A DNA stretch of 64,000 bases, from contig CP134604.1 in assembly GCA_021555105.2 (NCBI GenBank), positions 2,728,001 through 2,792,000 of the forward strand, written 5' to 3'. The notes beneath the pieces are model-generated. The model did no database searches, was not told the origin of the DNA, and was given only the letters and a program-made list of their open reading frames with translations. The position numbers and the translations under genes are program-made. Source of the stretch: Thalassospiraceae bacterium LMO-JJ14. Its GTDB lineage: Bacteria; Pseudomonadota; Alphaproteobacteria; Rhodospirillales; Casp-alpha2. Positions 18,368 through 26,956 of the stretch are shown here, piece by piece (position 1 is the first letter of the stretch; every line of letters begins with the position of its first letter).

Positions 18368-19504
18368 TCAGGAATAGGTCCGCCCCTTCCAGGCACCACC
18401 CTGCCCGGCATAATGACGCCGGGCCGAATCCAGTGTCATCAGCGCATAAAGCGTGCCCGCAAAAGGCAGAGACAAAGACCAGAGCGTATTCAGCCGGTAC
18501 AAATCCAGTGTCGGCAGGTATGTCCAGGCCATAACCAGCCATGCGGTAGCGCCCAGCGACACCAAAACCGGATCCGACATCAAAATCCCGGACAAAACGG
18601 CTAACGGCGGCATTACATACAGAATGCCCATGCCGGCGAGAGTCCCTGCCAGCAGCAGAGGATTGTGCTTCAACTGCACATAGGCGGATCGTGCCACCAT
18701 GTTCCAGATCGACGGCAAGTCATCGTATGCCCGCAGGCTGTATGTCTCTTCCGCCAATCCGAGCCAGACCGGACGGTGCCGCTTGATCAGCCGTGCCAGA
18801 GCGCAGTCATCAATGAGCTGATCGCGAATTTCGGCGATCCCGCCTGCAGCCTTGAGTGTGTCGGCATGTACCAGCATGCAGCCGCCGGCGGCCGCCGCTA
18901 TTGGTGCCTCAGGGTCGTTGACGCGGGGAAACGGATAAAGCTTTTGAAAGAAATAGACGAATGCCGGAATCAGAAATTTCTCCCAGGCCGATATGCTTCT
19001 CAGCTTCACCATCAGCGAGACGAGACCAAGCTGTCCGTCTCCGGCCTTGCCAACCAGTCTGCTTAAGCTGTCCGGCGCATGTTCGATATCGGCATCGGTC
19101 AGAAGAATATACGTTGCATCCCCAGCCGCAGCGATCCCCTGATGCACCGCCCACATCTTGCCGACCCAACCTTCCGCCAGAGGCTCGCCATCGATGATAT
19201 TCAAACGCTTGCTCTCACCAGCCTTCAAAGCGGCACGGGCCGCATCGGCGGTGCCGTCCGTGCTGTTATCGTCAACGACGACAATCCGGAAATTCCCCGC
19301 ATAGTCCTGATCCAGCAGCGCACGTACGGTACGGCCGATGCTGTCCGCCTCGTCACGCGCCGGGATAACGCATACAACATCGGGGGCTTTCTCTATATTA
19401 ACTGAATTTATATTAAGCAATTGATCTGAATGCCAAAACCGCCCATGGAATAGGCTCAAATAGACCCAGATCGAAAGCGATAGCGCGGCAAGGAACAGCG
19501 TCAT
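18368..19504 (-). CDS. hpnB: Hopanoid-associated glycosyltransferase HpnB (GT2)
   Basis: This 378-aa membrane-anchored family-2 glycosyltransferase starts with a hydrophobic helix (MTLFLAALSLSIWVYLSLFH). The GT2 core follows: VVCVIPARDEADSIGRTVRALL, the nucleotide-sugar DDNSTDGTADAAR, and the metal-binding LLTDADIEHAP. Three or four hydrophobic segments end the protein. HpnB is common in hopanoid clusters, but its acceptor and product are not established. I use the ATG at 19504, which lies 7 nt after the hpnC stop; an upstream in-frame start at 19558 would overlap hpnC by 47 bp and adds residues unlike the family. It sits between hpnC and hpnD in one leftward operon. Confidence 0.88.
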   Translation of the reverse strand: MTLFLAALSLSIWVYLSLFHGRFWHSDQLLNINSVNIEKAPDVVCVIPARDEADSIGRTVRALLDQDYAGNFRIVVVDDNSTDGTADAARAALKAGESKRLNIIDGEPLAEGWVGKMWAVHQGIAAAGDATYILLTDADIEHAPDSLSRLVGKAGDGQLGLVSLMVKLRSISAWEKFLIPAFVYFFQKLYPFPRVNDPEAPIAAAAGGCMLVHADTLKAAGGIAEIRDQLIDDCALARLIKRHRPVWLGLAEETYSLRAYDDLPSIWNMVARSAYVQLKHNPLLLAGTLAGMGILYVMPPLAVLSGILMSDPVLVSLGATAWLVMAWTYLPTLDLYRLNTLWSLSLPFAGTLYALMTLDSARRHYAGQGGAWKGRTYS

Positions 19505-19511
19505 GTCATTG

Positions 19512-20375
19512 TCAGGCAAATAAACCGGCAACGGCACCGCGCACGATGCAACATGCATAACCGGGTTTTGTTAATTCGACACGCGCCGCCAGTGGATCGT
19601 TCGAAGCCAGTTTGCCGATCAGGGCATCGGCGATCCGGATAATGGCAGCGCTTTCCATGGCCAGACGGCGGCTGGCAACACTCGCGGGCAAAGGCCGGGC
19701 ATCGCGCATCAATTCTCGTGTCGCTGCCAGACATCGGTCGATCACGATACGAAGCGCTGGAGAAGCCTTCCTTTCATCGAGCATTTCAACCGTGGCCCCG
19801 GCTTCTTTCATCCATCCCATGGGCAGGTAGACCCGGTCCAGGGTTCTGTAATCGTCCTGACAATCCTGCAAGTGATTGATGACCTGCAAGGCGTTACAGA
19901 GCGCATCAGACGACACATAGCCATCGGTTGTTCCGCCGGTCAGATCGATCAGATAGCGGCCCACGGGTGCCGCGGAACGGATACAATAGCCCATCAGATC
20001 ATCCCAGCCGTCATAGCGGGCTTTGACTACGTCCTGTTTGAAGGCATCGATGAGATCAAGGCAATGCCGCTCGGAAACCGCCGATGCAATCAGGCTTTGC
20101 CGCATCTCGATACCCGTCCGGTAAGCAGGGTCCTTGGTTTCATCCCCAACTACGGCGGCGGCAAACCCGTCCAGACGACTGATTTTTTCATCTGATGTGA
20201 GCATCGGGTTATCGGCAATGTCATCGATCGCACGGGCATACCGATAAAACACGGCAACATGCGGCCGCGCTGCAGGTGGCAAGAGAAATGAGCCGACAGG
20301 AAAGTTTTCATACGCCGCGTCCTTGCCTGAAGGCGTTTCAACCTCCGCCTCAGGCGGCGCTGACGATGTGTTCAC
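19512..20375 (-). CDS. hpnC: Hydroxysqualene synthase HpnC
   Basis: This 287-aa squalene/phytoene-synthase fold enzyme converts presqualene diphosphate to hydroxysqualene. The motifs are FYRYARAIDDIADNP (about 44-58), and VINHLQDCQDDYRTLDRVYLP around residue 165, where the second motif has Q in place of the usual D (LQDCQDD), as is common in HpnC. The start is a GTG that overlaps the hpnM stop by 4 nt (GTGA). hpnB follows after 7 nt. The N-terminal ~20 residues are acidic and probably unstructured. Confidence 0.92.
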   Translation of the reverse strand: MNTSSAPPEAEVETPSGKDAAYENFPVGSFLLPPAARPHVAVFYRYARAIDDIADNPMLTSDEKISRLDGFAAAVVGDETKDPAYRTGIEMRQSLIASAVSERHCLDLIDAFKQDVVKARYDGWDDLMGYCIRSAAPVGRYLIDLTGGTTDGYVSSDALCNALQVINHLQDCQDDYRTLDRVYLPMGWMKEAGATVEMLDERKASPALRIVIDRCLAATRELMRDARPLPASVASRRLAMESAAIIRIADALIGKLASNDPLAARVELTKPGYACCIVRGAVAGLFA

Positions 20376-21040
20376 GGTTTTTTCGTTGCCTCTTCGGTCG
20401 AAGCCATACGTTCGGCACGGGCAGATTCAAGGCGTTCCTCAAGGGTCGAGAGCAGAGCACCGACATCGCCGCCGTTATCGCGAAGAACCGATGAAAACTC
20501 TGAACGCTGCGTCTGCGCCATACTCAATCCCTCAACCATGATATCGATAATCTTGAGCTTATCTTCCGTACCCCGAACCCGCCAGTCTACCCTGAGCGGT
20601 TTGCCGGCATTCGGGCGCTGCAACGTCGTTTGCACCAGAACCTGACTGGCATCGATATTGCGCACGCCGGCAATCTCCAGGGTTTCGCCCGAATATTTCT
20701 GGAAACGGTGTGCATACGTCGAAATCATGAGTTTCTCAAAAAGGTTCAGATAACGATCCCGCTGTTCCTCGCTGGCAGCGCGCCAGTAACGTCCGCCCAG
20801 CACCCAGCGTGCGATCGACTTGAATGCGATGTAGTCATGGATGATCCCGCTGAAGCGCCGCTCCTGCTCTTCAACTGTGATCGACGTGTCCGTCAATTTG
20901 GTAATGGCATCATCCGCAAGTGTGACAATAAATTTTTCCGCTTTTTCGGAAAAATCATCTCCGGCTGCCGATGCGCTTTGCGGCGCAATTGCCATCATCA
21001 CAGTGAATATTCCCACTGCAATCGCGTGCCGTATGAACAT
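20372..21040 (-). CDS. hpnM: Hopanoid-associated MlaC/Ttg2D-like periplasmic lipid-binding protein HpnM
   Basis: This 222-aa exported protein has a signal peptide (MFIRHAIAVGIFTVMMAIA, cleavage near SASA-AGDD). The mature part matches the MlaC/Ttg2D fold: FSGIIHDYIAFKSIARWVLGGRYWRAASEEQRDRY, then FQKYSGETLEI and VDWRVRGTEDKLKIIDIMVEGLSM. MlaC proteins ferry phospholipid across the periplasm; the hopanoid-cluster member HpnM is presumed to carry hopanoids or assist HpnN. The start at 21040 is chosen for the signal peptide and the GGAG/GAGGGGG just upstream; the frame extends to 21067. It is first gene of the hpnM-C-B-D-E operon and is translationally coupled to hpnC. Confidence 0.88.
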   Translation of the reverse strand: MFIRHAIAVGIFTVMMAIAPQSASAAGDDFSEKAEKFIVTLADDAITKLTDTSITVEEQERRFSGIIHDYIAFKSIARWVLGGRYWRAASEEQRDRYLNLFEKLMISTYAHRFQKYSGETLEIAGVRNIDASQVLVQTTLQRPNAGKPLRVDWRVRGTEDKLKIIDIMVEGLSMAQTQRSEFSSVLRDNGGDVGALLSTLEERLESARAERMASTEEATKKP

Positions 21041-21204
21041 GTCTCCACCCCCTCGTTCCTGGGCCATAGCTTAACGGATGACCGGCCGTGCTCAAAGTGT
21101 ACTCGGTAAAAAAATAATACGTAATTTCCGCAAGGCCATCTTTGTATCATTTCGCCATTTTTCATTCCCGTCCGTTCCCATTACACTCTGATGTTGTGCC
21201 GACC

Positions 21205-22524
21205 ATGGGGAGAAATATTTTGGTTTGCTGTCATCATTATCAATTGCAAGCTGGCTGTGACGAAGCATTTCGGGTCGATGGGCAGTCCCTTGTGTTCGGC
21301 CCCGGCTGCCTGTCCGAAGCCGGTTCGCATGCGATGGCCCTCGGCCTGAAGAAAGTCGCACTGTTCACTGACAAGACACTTTCCGCATCCGATCACGTCG
21401 GGAAAGTGATGAAATCACTGCACGCTGCCGGCATCGATGTGGCCCTGTATGACGATGTCGCCGTGGAGCCGACGGATGAAAGCTTCAAAACTGCGGCGGC
21501 CTTCGCTCAGGACGGGAATTTCGACGGTTTTGTGTCGGTTGGCGGCGGATCGGTCATCGACACCTGCAAGGCCGCAAACCTTTACGCCACATATCCCGCC
21601 GACTTTCTGACCTACGTCAATGCCCCGATCGGTGGCGGCGTCCCCGTACCAGGGCCTGTTAAACCGCATATCGCCTGCCCCACGACTTCGGGTACCGGTT
21701 CCGAAGCAACCGGTATTACCATATTCGATCTGCTGTCGATGAAGGCAAAAACGGGAATTGCGTCACTGCATCTGAAGCCGACATTGGGCCTGGTCGACCC
21801 ACACGTGACACATACGCTGCCGAAAAACGTCATCGCCGCAACGGCCTTCGATGTGCTGTCTCATGCGCTCGAATGTATGACGGCGCGCCCGTTTACGGTC
21901 AGGGATAAACCGCAAAATCCGACAGCTCGGCCCTATTCTCAGGGCGGCAATCCCTGGAGCGACCTGATCGCCAAGGAAGCGCTGAAACTGGTCGGCGAGC
22001 ATATGGTCGCCGCCGTCACCGACCCGGATAATATGGAAGCGCGCGAATACCTTATGTGGGCGTCGTCTCTGGCCGGGATCGCTTTTGGCCAGGCTGGCTG
22101 CCATCTGCCGCATGGAATGTCATACGCCGTTTCCGGGCTTGTGAAGGATTTCCGGCCCGAAGGGTATCCTCAGGAAGCCCCCATCGTCCCGCACGGCATG
22201 TCGGTTATCCTGAATGCACCGTCCGTATTCCGCCTGACCGGGCCGCATGCACCGGAACGTCATCTCGCGGCGTATACCTGCCTTGGCGGCACCCATGATG
22301 CAGGACCGACCGAAGCCGGAGAAGCCGTGGCCGAACATCTGATCGCCATGATGAAGGCGACCGACATTCCGAATGGCCTCAAGGGTGTCGGATACAGCGT
22401 AGCGGATCTGGACAAGCTGACGGACGGCGCATTCCCGCAAAAAAGGCTGCTGGGCCTCGCCCCCTGTCAGATAGAACGGGACGACCTCTACAAGTTGTTC
22501 GAAGGTGCTCTCAGCTACTGGTGA
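21205..22524 (+). CDS. Iron-containing alcohol dehydrogenase, hydroxyacid-oxoacid transhydrogenase type
   Basis: This protein of about 439 aa belongs to the Fe-ADH (group III) family. It shows the NAD-binding GFVSVGGGSVIDTCKAANLY, the CPTTSGTGSEATGITIF loop, and the metal-ligand histidines in ATAFDVLSHALECMTARPF and GQAGCHLPHGMSYAVSG. The insertion VRDKPQNPTARPYSQGGNPWSD and the PIGGGVPVPGPVKP segment are typical of ADHFE1/HOT, which transfers hydride between 4-hydroxybutyrate or similar hydroxyacids and 2-oxoglutarate. The start is uncertain: the ATG at 21205, or a TTG at 21220 with GGGGAG 6 nt upstream. The 3' end overlaps the convergent comC gene by 10 bp. Its link to the neighbouring sulfolactate genes is unclear. 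Confidence 0.85.
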   Translation: MGRNILVCCHHYQLQAGCDEAFRVDGQSLVFGPGCLSEAGSHAMALGLKKVALFTDKTLSASDHVGKVMKSLHAAGIDVALYDDVAVEPTDESFKTAAAFAQDGNFDGFVSVGGGSVIDTCKAANLYATYPADFLTYVNAPIGGGVPVPGPVKPHIACPTTSGTGSEATGITIFDLLSMKAKTGIASLHLKPTLGLVDPHVTHTLPKNVIAATAFDVLSHALECMTARPFTVRDKPQNPTARPYSQGGNPWSDLIAKEALKLVGEHMVAAVTDPDNMEAREYLMWASSLAGIAFGQAGCHLPHGMSYAVSGLVKDFRPEGYPQEAPIVPHGMSVILNAPSVFRLTGPHAPERHLAAYTCLGGTHDAGPTEAGEAVAEHLIAMMKATDIPNGLKGVGYSVADLDKLTDGAFPQKRLLGLAPCQIERDDLYKLFEGALSYW

Positions 22525-23522
22525 TCGGCAGCCCGCACTTTGAGATCGTCGATCAGACTATCCGGGATATCGACACCGTCTTTCGCCGAGGTTTCCCGGA
22601 TTGCGAAACGGCGCGCGCCCGGCATCCGGGTCCCGTCCTGTGACTGGATGGCTTCGGCCAAAACCGACATACGGTTCTCGAAGGCTCCACCTGAGAATCC
22701 GGCCGGGTCTATAACGATGAAAAACTGGCCGATATGCGGCGACGGCCCCTTGTCATCAAAGAATGACGAGGCTTCAAAACCATGGTTGGAGCCGGTCAGT
22801 GTCGCTGTCAGAATTTCGACCATCATCACCAGCGCCGCGCCTTTGGCATCCCCCATCGGTAGGAGCGATCCGCCCATCGCCGCCTTGGCATCGGTCGTCG
22901 GCTGACCATCGGCGTCGACCGCCCAACCTTCGGGGATGGCTTCGCCCTTGTCGGCGGCGAGTTTGATTTTACCGCGTGCAACCTTGGACGTCGACAGATC
23001 GGCAATGATCGGCGGCTTGCCTTGAAGCGGACAGGCAAAGGCAACGGGATTGGTGCCGTAAATGGCCCTGCTGCCGCCCCAGGGCGCAATTGCAGCCGGA
23101 GAATTGGTGAAGCCCAGCGCCAGATACCCCTGGTCCGCGAACGGCTCCACATGGTGCCCTGCAACACCCGCATGATGTGAATTACCGATGGCAAGTCCGA
23201 CAATACCAGTCTCGCCGATACGCTCGAGTGCCGCGTCGATACCGGCCTCGATCGCAGGATAGGCAAATCCGGATTTGGCGTCGACACGGACAGATGCCGT
23301 TTTCGGCAACGTGACGTCCGGCACCGCGAAACCGTCGACCTTACCGGCCCTGGCCTGATCCGCATAAGCCGGCAGGCGCGAAACCCCATGCGACGGGATA
23401 CCGTCCGCATCCGCCTTGATCAGCGCACGGGCAACCGCTGCTGCATTTTCAGGCGAGGTTTTGGACGCCACCAGAACCTCGACGGCAAGATCATGAAGAT
23501 CGCTCAGGGAAAGTCGTGCCAT
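22515..23522 (-). CDS. comC: Ldh2-family 2-hydroxyacid dehydrogenase, ComC-type (R)-sulfolactate dehydrogenase
   Basis: This 335-aa NAD(P)-dependent oxidoreductase of the malate/L-lactate/L-sulfolactate dehydrogenase (Ldh2) family shows HGVSRLPAYADQARAG near residues 45-60, GLAIGNSHHAGVAGHHVEPFAD, and FTNSPAAIAPWGG. In sulfolactate degraders ComC reduces sulfopyruvate to (R)-sulfolactate, the isomer cleaved by SuyAB. The start is the ATG at 23522, after the slcC stop (23530) with AGGAG about 11 nt upstream; the frame extends further to 23564. The suyA-suyB-slcC-comC order on one strand strongly supports the sulfolactate role. On its own the family assignment would also allow other hydroxyacids. 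Confidence 0.82.
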   Translation of the reverse strand: MARLSLSDLHDLAVEVLVASKTSPENAAAVARALIKADADGIPSHGVSRLPAYADQARAGKVDGFAVPDVTLPKTASVRVDAKSGFAYPAIEAGIDAALERIGETGIVGLAIGNSHHAGVAGHHVEPFADQGYLALGFTNSPAAIAPWGGSRAIYGTNPVAFACPLQGKPPIIADLSTSKVARGKIKLAADKGEAIPEGWAVDADGQPTTDAKAAMGGSLLPMGDAKGAALVMMVEILTATLTGSNHGFEASSFFDDKGPSPHIGQFFIVIDPAGFSGGAFENRMSVLAEAIQSQDGTRMPGARRFAIRETSAKDGVDIPDSLIDDLKVRAADHQ

Positions 23523-23529
23523 GGGTCTT

Positions 23530-24459
23530 TCAACTCCTGAGACAATTTGCGACCGCGTCAGCAATCATATTACTGACCCTATCATCCGCCTCAACGGTGC
23601 GCGCACCGGCATGCGGCGTCAGCAAAAGGTTCGGCACATCCTTGAACAGGTTGTCCGCTGACAACGGTTCGACGTCAAAGGTATCGAGAAAGGCGCCACC
23701 AATGGTGCCGGCCTTGAGGGCCGAAACCAAATCCGCCTCGTTGATGATGCCGCCGCGCGCCAGGTTGAACAGCAAGGCATCCGGTTTCATCTTCGACATC
23801 GCCGCTGCATCGAACATATCTCGTGTTTCATCGTTGAGCGGCACATGCACCGACACCGCATCAGCATCGCTGATAACGGCTTCCAGATCCGCCCGAGGTT
23901 CAACACCGTGTTCGGACCAGACCTTGTCGTTGATATCGATATAGGGATCCCAGGCCGTCACGGTCATGCCGACACCCTTGGCGCGCCATGCCAAAGCTTT
24001 ACCGATAGAGCCGAAACCGACGATGGCGAGAGTCTTCCCCGCCACTTCGCGGCCCATCATGCGCATGCGCGGCCAACCGCCGGCAATCACCTCGTCGGTG
24101 ACGTGGTAAGCATCCCTGAGCATCACGAAAAGTCCGCCGATGGCAAGTTCGGCAACGGAATCGGAGTTGGCCCCGGTTGCCGGAAAAACAGCGATCCCCT
24201 TGGCTTTGCAGGCATCGGTATCGATGTTGTCGAGGCCGACTCCCAGTCTGCCGACGCACTTCAGTGCATCGGCTTTTTCAAGAACGACGCCTCGGACCTG
24301 TGTCTGATTGCGGACGATCAGGCCCGTCGCTCCCTGCAGAGCCTCGGCAATGGCGTCCGGCTGGTCCCACAGATCAACGTCGTAGTGAACATTGTATTCG
24401 GATTTGAGGCGTTCGAGCGCGCCCGGGTCGATAAATTCTGTAATGACGATGTCGGTCAT
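23530..24459 (-). CDS. slcC: D-isomer-type 2-hydroxyacid dehydrogenase, SlcC-type (S)-sulfolactate dehydrogenase
   Basis: This 309-aa protein of the phosphoglycerate-dehydrogenase/D-2-hydroxyacid family has the Rossmann motif LAIVGFGSIGKALAWRAKGVGM (about 145-166). The catalytic set is R in NLARGGIINEADL, E in DTFDVEPL, and H in LLLTPHAGART. In Chromohalobacter SlcC oxidises (S)-sulfolactate to sulfopyruvate, which ComC then reduces to the (R) isomer. The stop lies 7 nt before comC. Upstream, an intrinsic-terminator-like hairpin separates it from suyB, so slcC-comC may receive only part of the suyAB transcription or have their own promoter. Confidence 0.82.
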   Translation of the reverse strand: MTDIVITEFIDPGALERLKSEYNVHYDVDLWDQPDAIAEALQGATGLIVRNQTQVRGVVLEKADALKCVGRLGVGLDNIDTDACKAKGIAVFPATGANSDSVAELAIGGLFVMLRDAYHVTDEVIAGGWPRMRMMGREVAGKTLAIVGFGSIGKALAWRAKGVGMTVTAWDPYIDINDKVWSEHGVEPRADLEAVISDADAVSVHVPLNDETRDMFDAAAMSKMKPDALLFNLARGGIINEADLVSALKAGTIGGAFLDTFDVEPLSADNLFKDVPNLLLTPHAGARTVEADDRVSNMIADAVANCLRS

Positions 24460-24480
24460 GCTGCGCTTTGTCTCTTGGGT

Positions 24481-24519
24481 AAAAAAAGGAAACGGCCGGT
24501 ACCGAAGTAGTACCGGCCG
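24481..24519 (-). terminator. Intrinsic terminator-like hairpin after suyB
   Basis: A perfect 10-bp inverted repeat (CGGCCGGTAC at 24493-24502, GTACCGGCCG at 24510-24519) with a 7-nt loop is followed, in the leftward direction, by TTTCC and a run of seven T. It sits 8 nt after the suyB stop and 21 nt before the slcC start, and would end or attenuate suyAB transcripts. Confidence 0.85.
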
Positions 24520-24526
24520 CTGCCAC

Positions 24527-25813
24527 TTAAGCGCTGCGATACAGTTTGGTCAACACGAACTGGCGATGGCCAAGAGCCTCCGCCGCCGTCAAACGGCCGT
24601 TGCAAGTGCGCATCGTGATATCGATCAGGCCGTCACCAGCTTGGTCGAGATTCATCTCGCGGCGCAGGATACCCGAGCAATCGTAGTCGATGTGTTCACG
24701 CATGGTGCGAACCGTCCGCGGGTTTGCCGTCAGCTTGATCACCGGCTCGATCGGGTTACCGACGACATTGCCCTGCCCGGTCGGGAACAGATGCACGACG
24801 AAGCCGGCAGCCGCCTGCAGGGTCACGCATTCGGCAGCCGCCGAGGACGTGTCCATGAAGTAGAGACCGGCACCCTTGGCGGGATCTTCGGCCGGACCGA
24901 GGACGTCGACGTACTTCGCTTTCTTGCCGATTTTCTCCAGGTTGCCAAAGGCTTTTTCCTCGATGGTGGTCAGACCGCCTTCGATGTTACCCTTGGTCGG
25001 CTGGCTGTCCGACAGATCGGACGTTTTGAACGGCTCAATGACCTCGTCCATGTAAGCCTGCCAGGTTTTCATGAACTTCTCACCGGCCGCCTTGGTCTTG
25101 CCGCGCGTGGCGCAGACCATTTCCGCACCGGTGATTTCAGACGTTTCACCGAAGCATGTCGTGGCGCCCCAGGAATCCATCTTGTCGATGAAGTTCCCGA
25201 CGGTCGGGTTAGATGCGAGACCGGATGTGGTGTCGGATTCCCCGCACTTCACGGAAACCCAAAGCTCATCGATCGAGCAGGTTTCACGCTGCTTTTCCGA
25301 TGCCCAATGCAGGAACTCCTTGGCTTGGCGTGACGCCGCCCAGATCACCTTGTGATCTCCGTTCTGCTCGATGGCATAGCCGGCAACAGGCTTGCCGGTC
25401 TTGGCGATACCGTCGACGACGATTTGCGTCCAGGCCGTTTCAATACCGATAACGATCACGGCGGCAACGTTCGGGTTGGAACCGGTGCCGATCAGGGTAC
25501 GGAAATGCAGGTCGAGATCTTCGCCGAACTGCAGACGGCCATAAGGGTGCGGGATAGCCATCGTGCCCTTGACGTTGTTGGCGACTGCTTCACATGCGGC
25601 GTTCGACAGATCGTCCAACGGCAGGATGACAACGTGATTTCGAACCCCGACACGACCGTTTTCACGGCGATACCCGGTGAAGGTCGGCTTCCGACCCTTG
25701 CGAACGGAAAGGTAATCCGGCTCAGGAATGTAAAGCGGCGCGTCCTCAACGAGCTTGGGAACGACGGGCGATTTTGCTTTCGCGACGGCTTTCTTTGTTT
25801 TCTTGGCAGCCAT
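24527..25813 (-). CDS. suyB: (R)-Sulfolactate sulfo-lyase large subunit SuyB (UxaA family)
   Basis: This 428-aa large subunit of the altronate-dehydratase (UxaA) superfamily, together with SuyA, splits (R)-sulfolactate into pyruvate and sulfite. Family segments are [32 protein letters not shown] (about 45-76), [21 protein letters not shown], and the cysteine-bearing [22 protein letters not shown], which probably binds an iron-sulfur cluster. The C-terminus has [23 protein letters not shown]. The first ~25 residues are Lys/Ala-rich ([14 protein letters not shown]), an odd basic extension. I start at the ATG at 25813, 2 nt after the suyA stop. Altronate or galactarate dehydratase would be the alternative, but the split SuyA subunit and the two dehydrogenases favour sulfolactate. 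Confidence 0.87.
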   Translation of the reverse strand: MAAKKTKKAVAKAKSPVVPKLVEDAPLYIPEPDYLSVRKGRKPTFTGYRRENGRVGVRNHVVILPLDDLSNAACEAVANNVKGTMAIPHPYGRLQFGEDLDLHFRTLIGTGSNPNVAAVIVIGIETAWTQIVVDGIAKTGKPVAGYAIEQNGDHKVIWAASRQAKEFLHWASEKQRETCSIDELWVSVKCGESDTTSGLASNPTVGNFIDKMDSWGATTCFGETSEITGAEMVCATRGKTKAAGEKFMKTWQAYMDEVIEPFKTSDLSDSQPTKGNIEGGLTTIEEKAFGNLEKIGKKAKYVDVLGPAEDPAKGAGLYFMDTSSAAAECVTLQAAAGFVVHLFPTGQGNVVGNPIEPVIKLTANPRTVRTMREHIDYDCSGILRREMNLDQAGDGLIDITMRTCNGRLTAAEALGHRQFVLTKLYRSA

Positions 25814-25815
25814 GA

Positions 25816-26109
25816 TTACCACCTCTTCGTCTTGACGTTATGGACATGGACGTGACCGCCCTTGGCAATATTGGCAATCGCTTTGCCGATATCGTGGCCG
25901 TACTTGATGATAGTGTCGCCTTTCTTGATATCGTTGAGCGCGATTTTATGGCCCAACGGAATGGCGTCCTTGCTCTTCATCTTCAACGTGCTGTCCTTGG
26001 CCATCAGCCAGCCTTCAAGGCCGGAGCCCTTTTTGACTGTTTCGACGACGACGACGCCGACTGTATCGGCGACTTCGTGGACAAGAAAATCTGGTGCTTT
26101 GGGCACTGT
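25816..26109 (-). CDS. suyA: (R)-Sulfolactate sulfo-lyase small subunit SuyA (SAF domain)
   Basis: This is a 97-aa SAF-domain protein. [22 protein letters not shown] at the start and [31 protein letters not shown] in the second half match the small subunit of UxaA-type lyases. The start is taken as the GTG at 26109 because GGAGGG lies 4 nt upstream; an ATG at 26121 actually forms part of that ribosome site. It lies 2 nt before suyB and is the promoter-proximal gene of the suyAB unit, divergent from the GntR regulator. The intergenic region contains a perfect 12-bp palindrome. Confidence 0.88.
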   Translation of the reverse strand, partial: TVPKAPDFLVHEVADTVGVVVVETVKKGSGLEGWLMAKDSTLKMKSKDAIPLGHKIALNDIKKGDTIIKYGHDIGKAIANIAKGGHVHVHNVKTKRW

Positions 26110-26182
26110 TCCCTCCATGGAAAAAAGTTGTTTCAAAGGGACACTAGCTTTTCACTTGCAAGAGTCAAGATATTCTTATAAC

Positions 26183-26194
26183 TCTTATATAAGA
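26183..26194. promoter_or_regulatory. Candidate GntR operator in the suyA-suyR divergent promoter
   Basis: TCTTATATAAGA is a perfect 12-bp palindrome midway between the divergent suyA and GntR-family genes, preceded by a half-copy TCTTATA at 26174-26180. HutC-type regulators bind short A/T-rich palindromes next to their own gene, so this is the likeliest operator. No binding data are implied. Confidence 0.5.
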
Positions 26195-26209
26195 CTTAAG
26201 GAGGCAGCT

Positions 26210-26947
26210 TTGAACGATCCGTTTCACCGGCCAGCCAAACAGCCACTTTATGTGTCGGTCCGAGATTCCGTACTTGAGCGGATCGGCTCGGGTGCCTGGG
26301 CACCCGGTGACATGCTGCCGAGCGAATTCGCCCTCGCCGACGAGTTCGATGTCAGCCAGGGCACCATTCGAAAGGCGCTCGACGATTTGGCTGCACGTAA
26401 TCTCGTCGTCCGCCGCCAGGGCAAAGGCACATTTATTGCGGCACATACGCCTGAACGCGCCCTGTTCCACTTCTTTCATATCGTCGCTGACGACGGTGTC
26501 CGGGAGCTCCCGACAAAAAGCCATGTTCTGAGCTGCCGTCGCCGCCGTGCCGACAAAGACGAGACTGAGCAACTCATGCTGGATCGTCAGGACAGGGTTG
26601 TGGAAATTCGTCGTATTCGTGAAATGGACGGCAAGACGGCGATGGCTGAAACCGTCTGCGTACCGGCTGAGATGTTTCCTGATCTCGACAAGCGCGCGAT
26701 CGAAGAAGTGCCGAACGAGCTTTATCAGATGTACGAGGAACGCTACGGCATTACCGTGCACCGTGCCCTTGAAAGACTCCGCGCAGTCGCGGCCTCACCT
26801 GAAGATGCCTCAGCTCTCGGTGTTAAAGCAGGCACGCCGCTGCTGGAAATATCACGGATCGCGGAAACGCTGGGCGGCCGTCCGGTGGAAATGCGTAAAA
26901 GCCGCTGCCTGACCGATGGCCGGCACTATCAATCGATCATCGTTTAG
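26210..26947 (+). CDS. suyR: GntR/HutC-family transcriptional regulator, probable SuyR
   Basis: This 245-aa regulator has a winged-helix GntR domain at about residues 12-77 (DMLPSEFALADEFDVSQGTIRKALDDLAARNLVVRRQGKGTF) and a UTRA ligand-binding domain at about 95-238, which places it in the HutC subfamily. The start is a TTG at 26210, decided by AAGGAGG 5 nt upstream; the longer open frame beginning at 25862 merely runs through the divergent suyA region. It is divergent from suyAB and so most likely controls it, with sulfolactate or a related compound as inducer (inference). The 3' end lies 9 bp from the convergent DUF934 gene. Confidence 0.88.
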   Translation: MNDPFHRPAKQPLYVSVRDSVLERIGSGAWAPGDMLPSEFALADEFDVSQGTIRKALDDLAARNLVVRRQGKGTFIAAHTPERALFHFFHIVADDGVRELPTKSHVLSCRRRRADKDETEQLMLDRQDRVVEIRRIREMDGKTAMAETVCVPAEMFPDLDKRAIEEVPNELYQMYEERYGITVHRALERLRAVAASPEDASALGVKAGTPLLEISRIAETLGGRPVEMRKSRCLTDGRHYQSIIV

Positions 26948-26956
26948 CGAAAAATG

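Noticed and set aside
21205-22524. Fe-ADH considered as phosphonoacetaldehyde reductase for the phosphonate pathway
   Set aside because: It carries the insertions of the hydroxyacid-oxoacid transhydrogenase subgroup and lies 11 kb away beyond the hopanoid operon, on the other side of the pathway. No support from position or motifs.
25862-26209. N-terminal extension of the GntR regulator
   Set aside because: This stretch is antisense to suyA and lacks GntR homology. A strong ribosome site (AAGGAGG) precedes the TTG at 26210, where the winged-helix protein begins.
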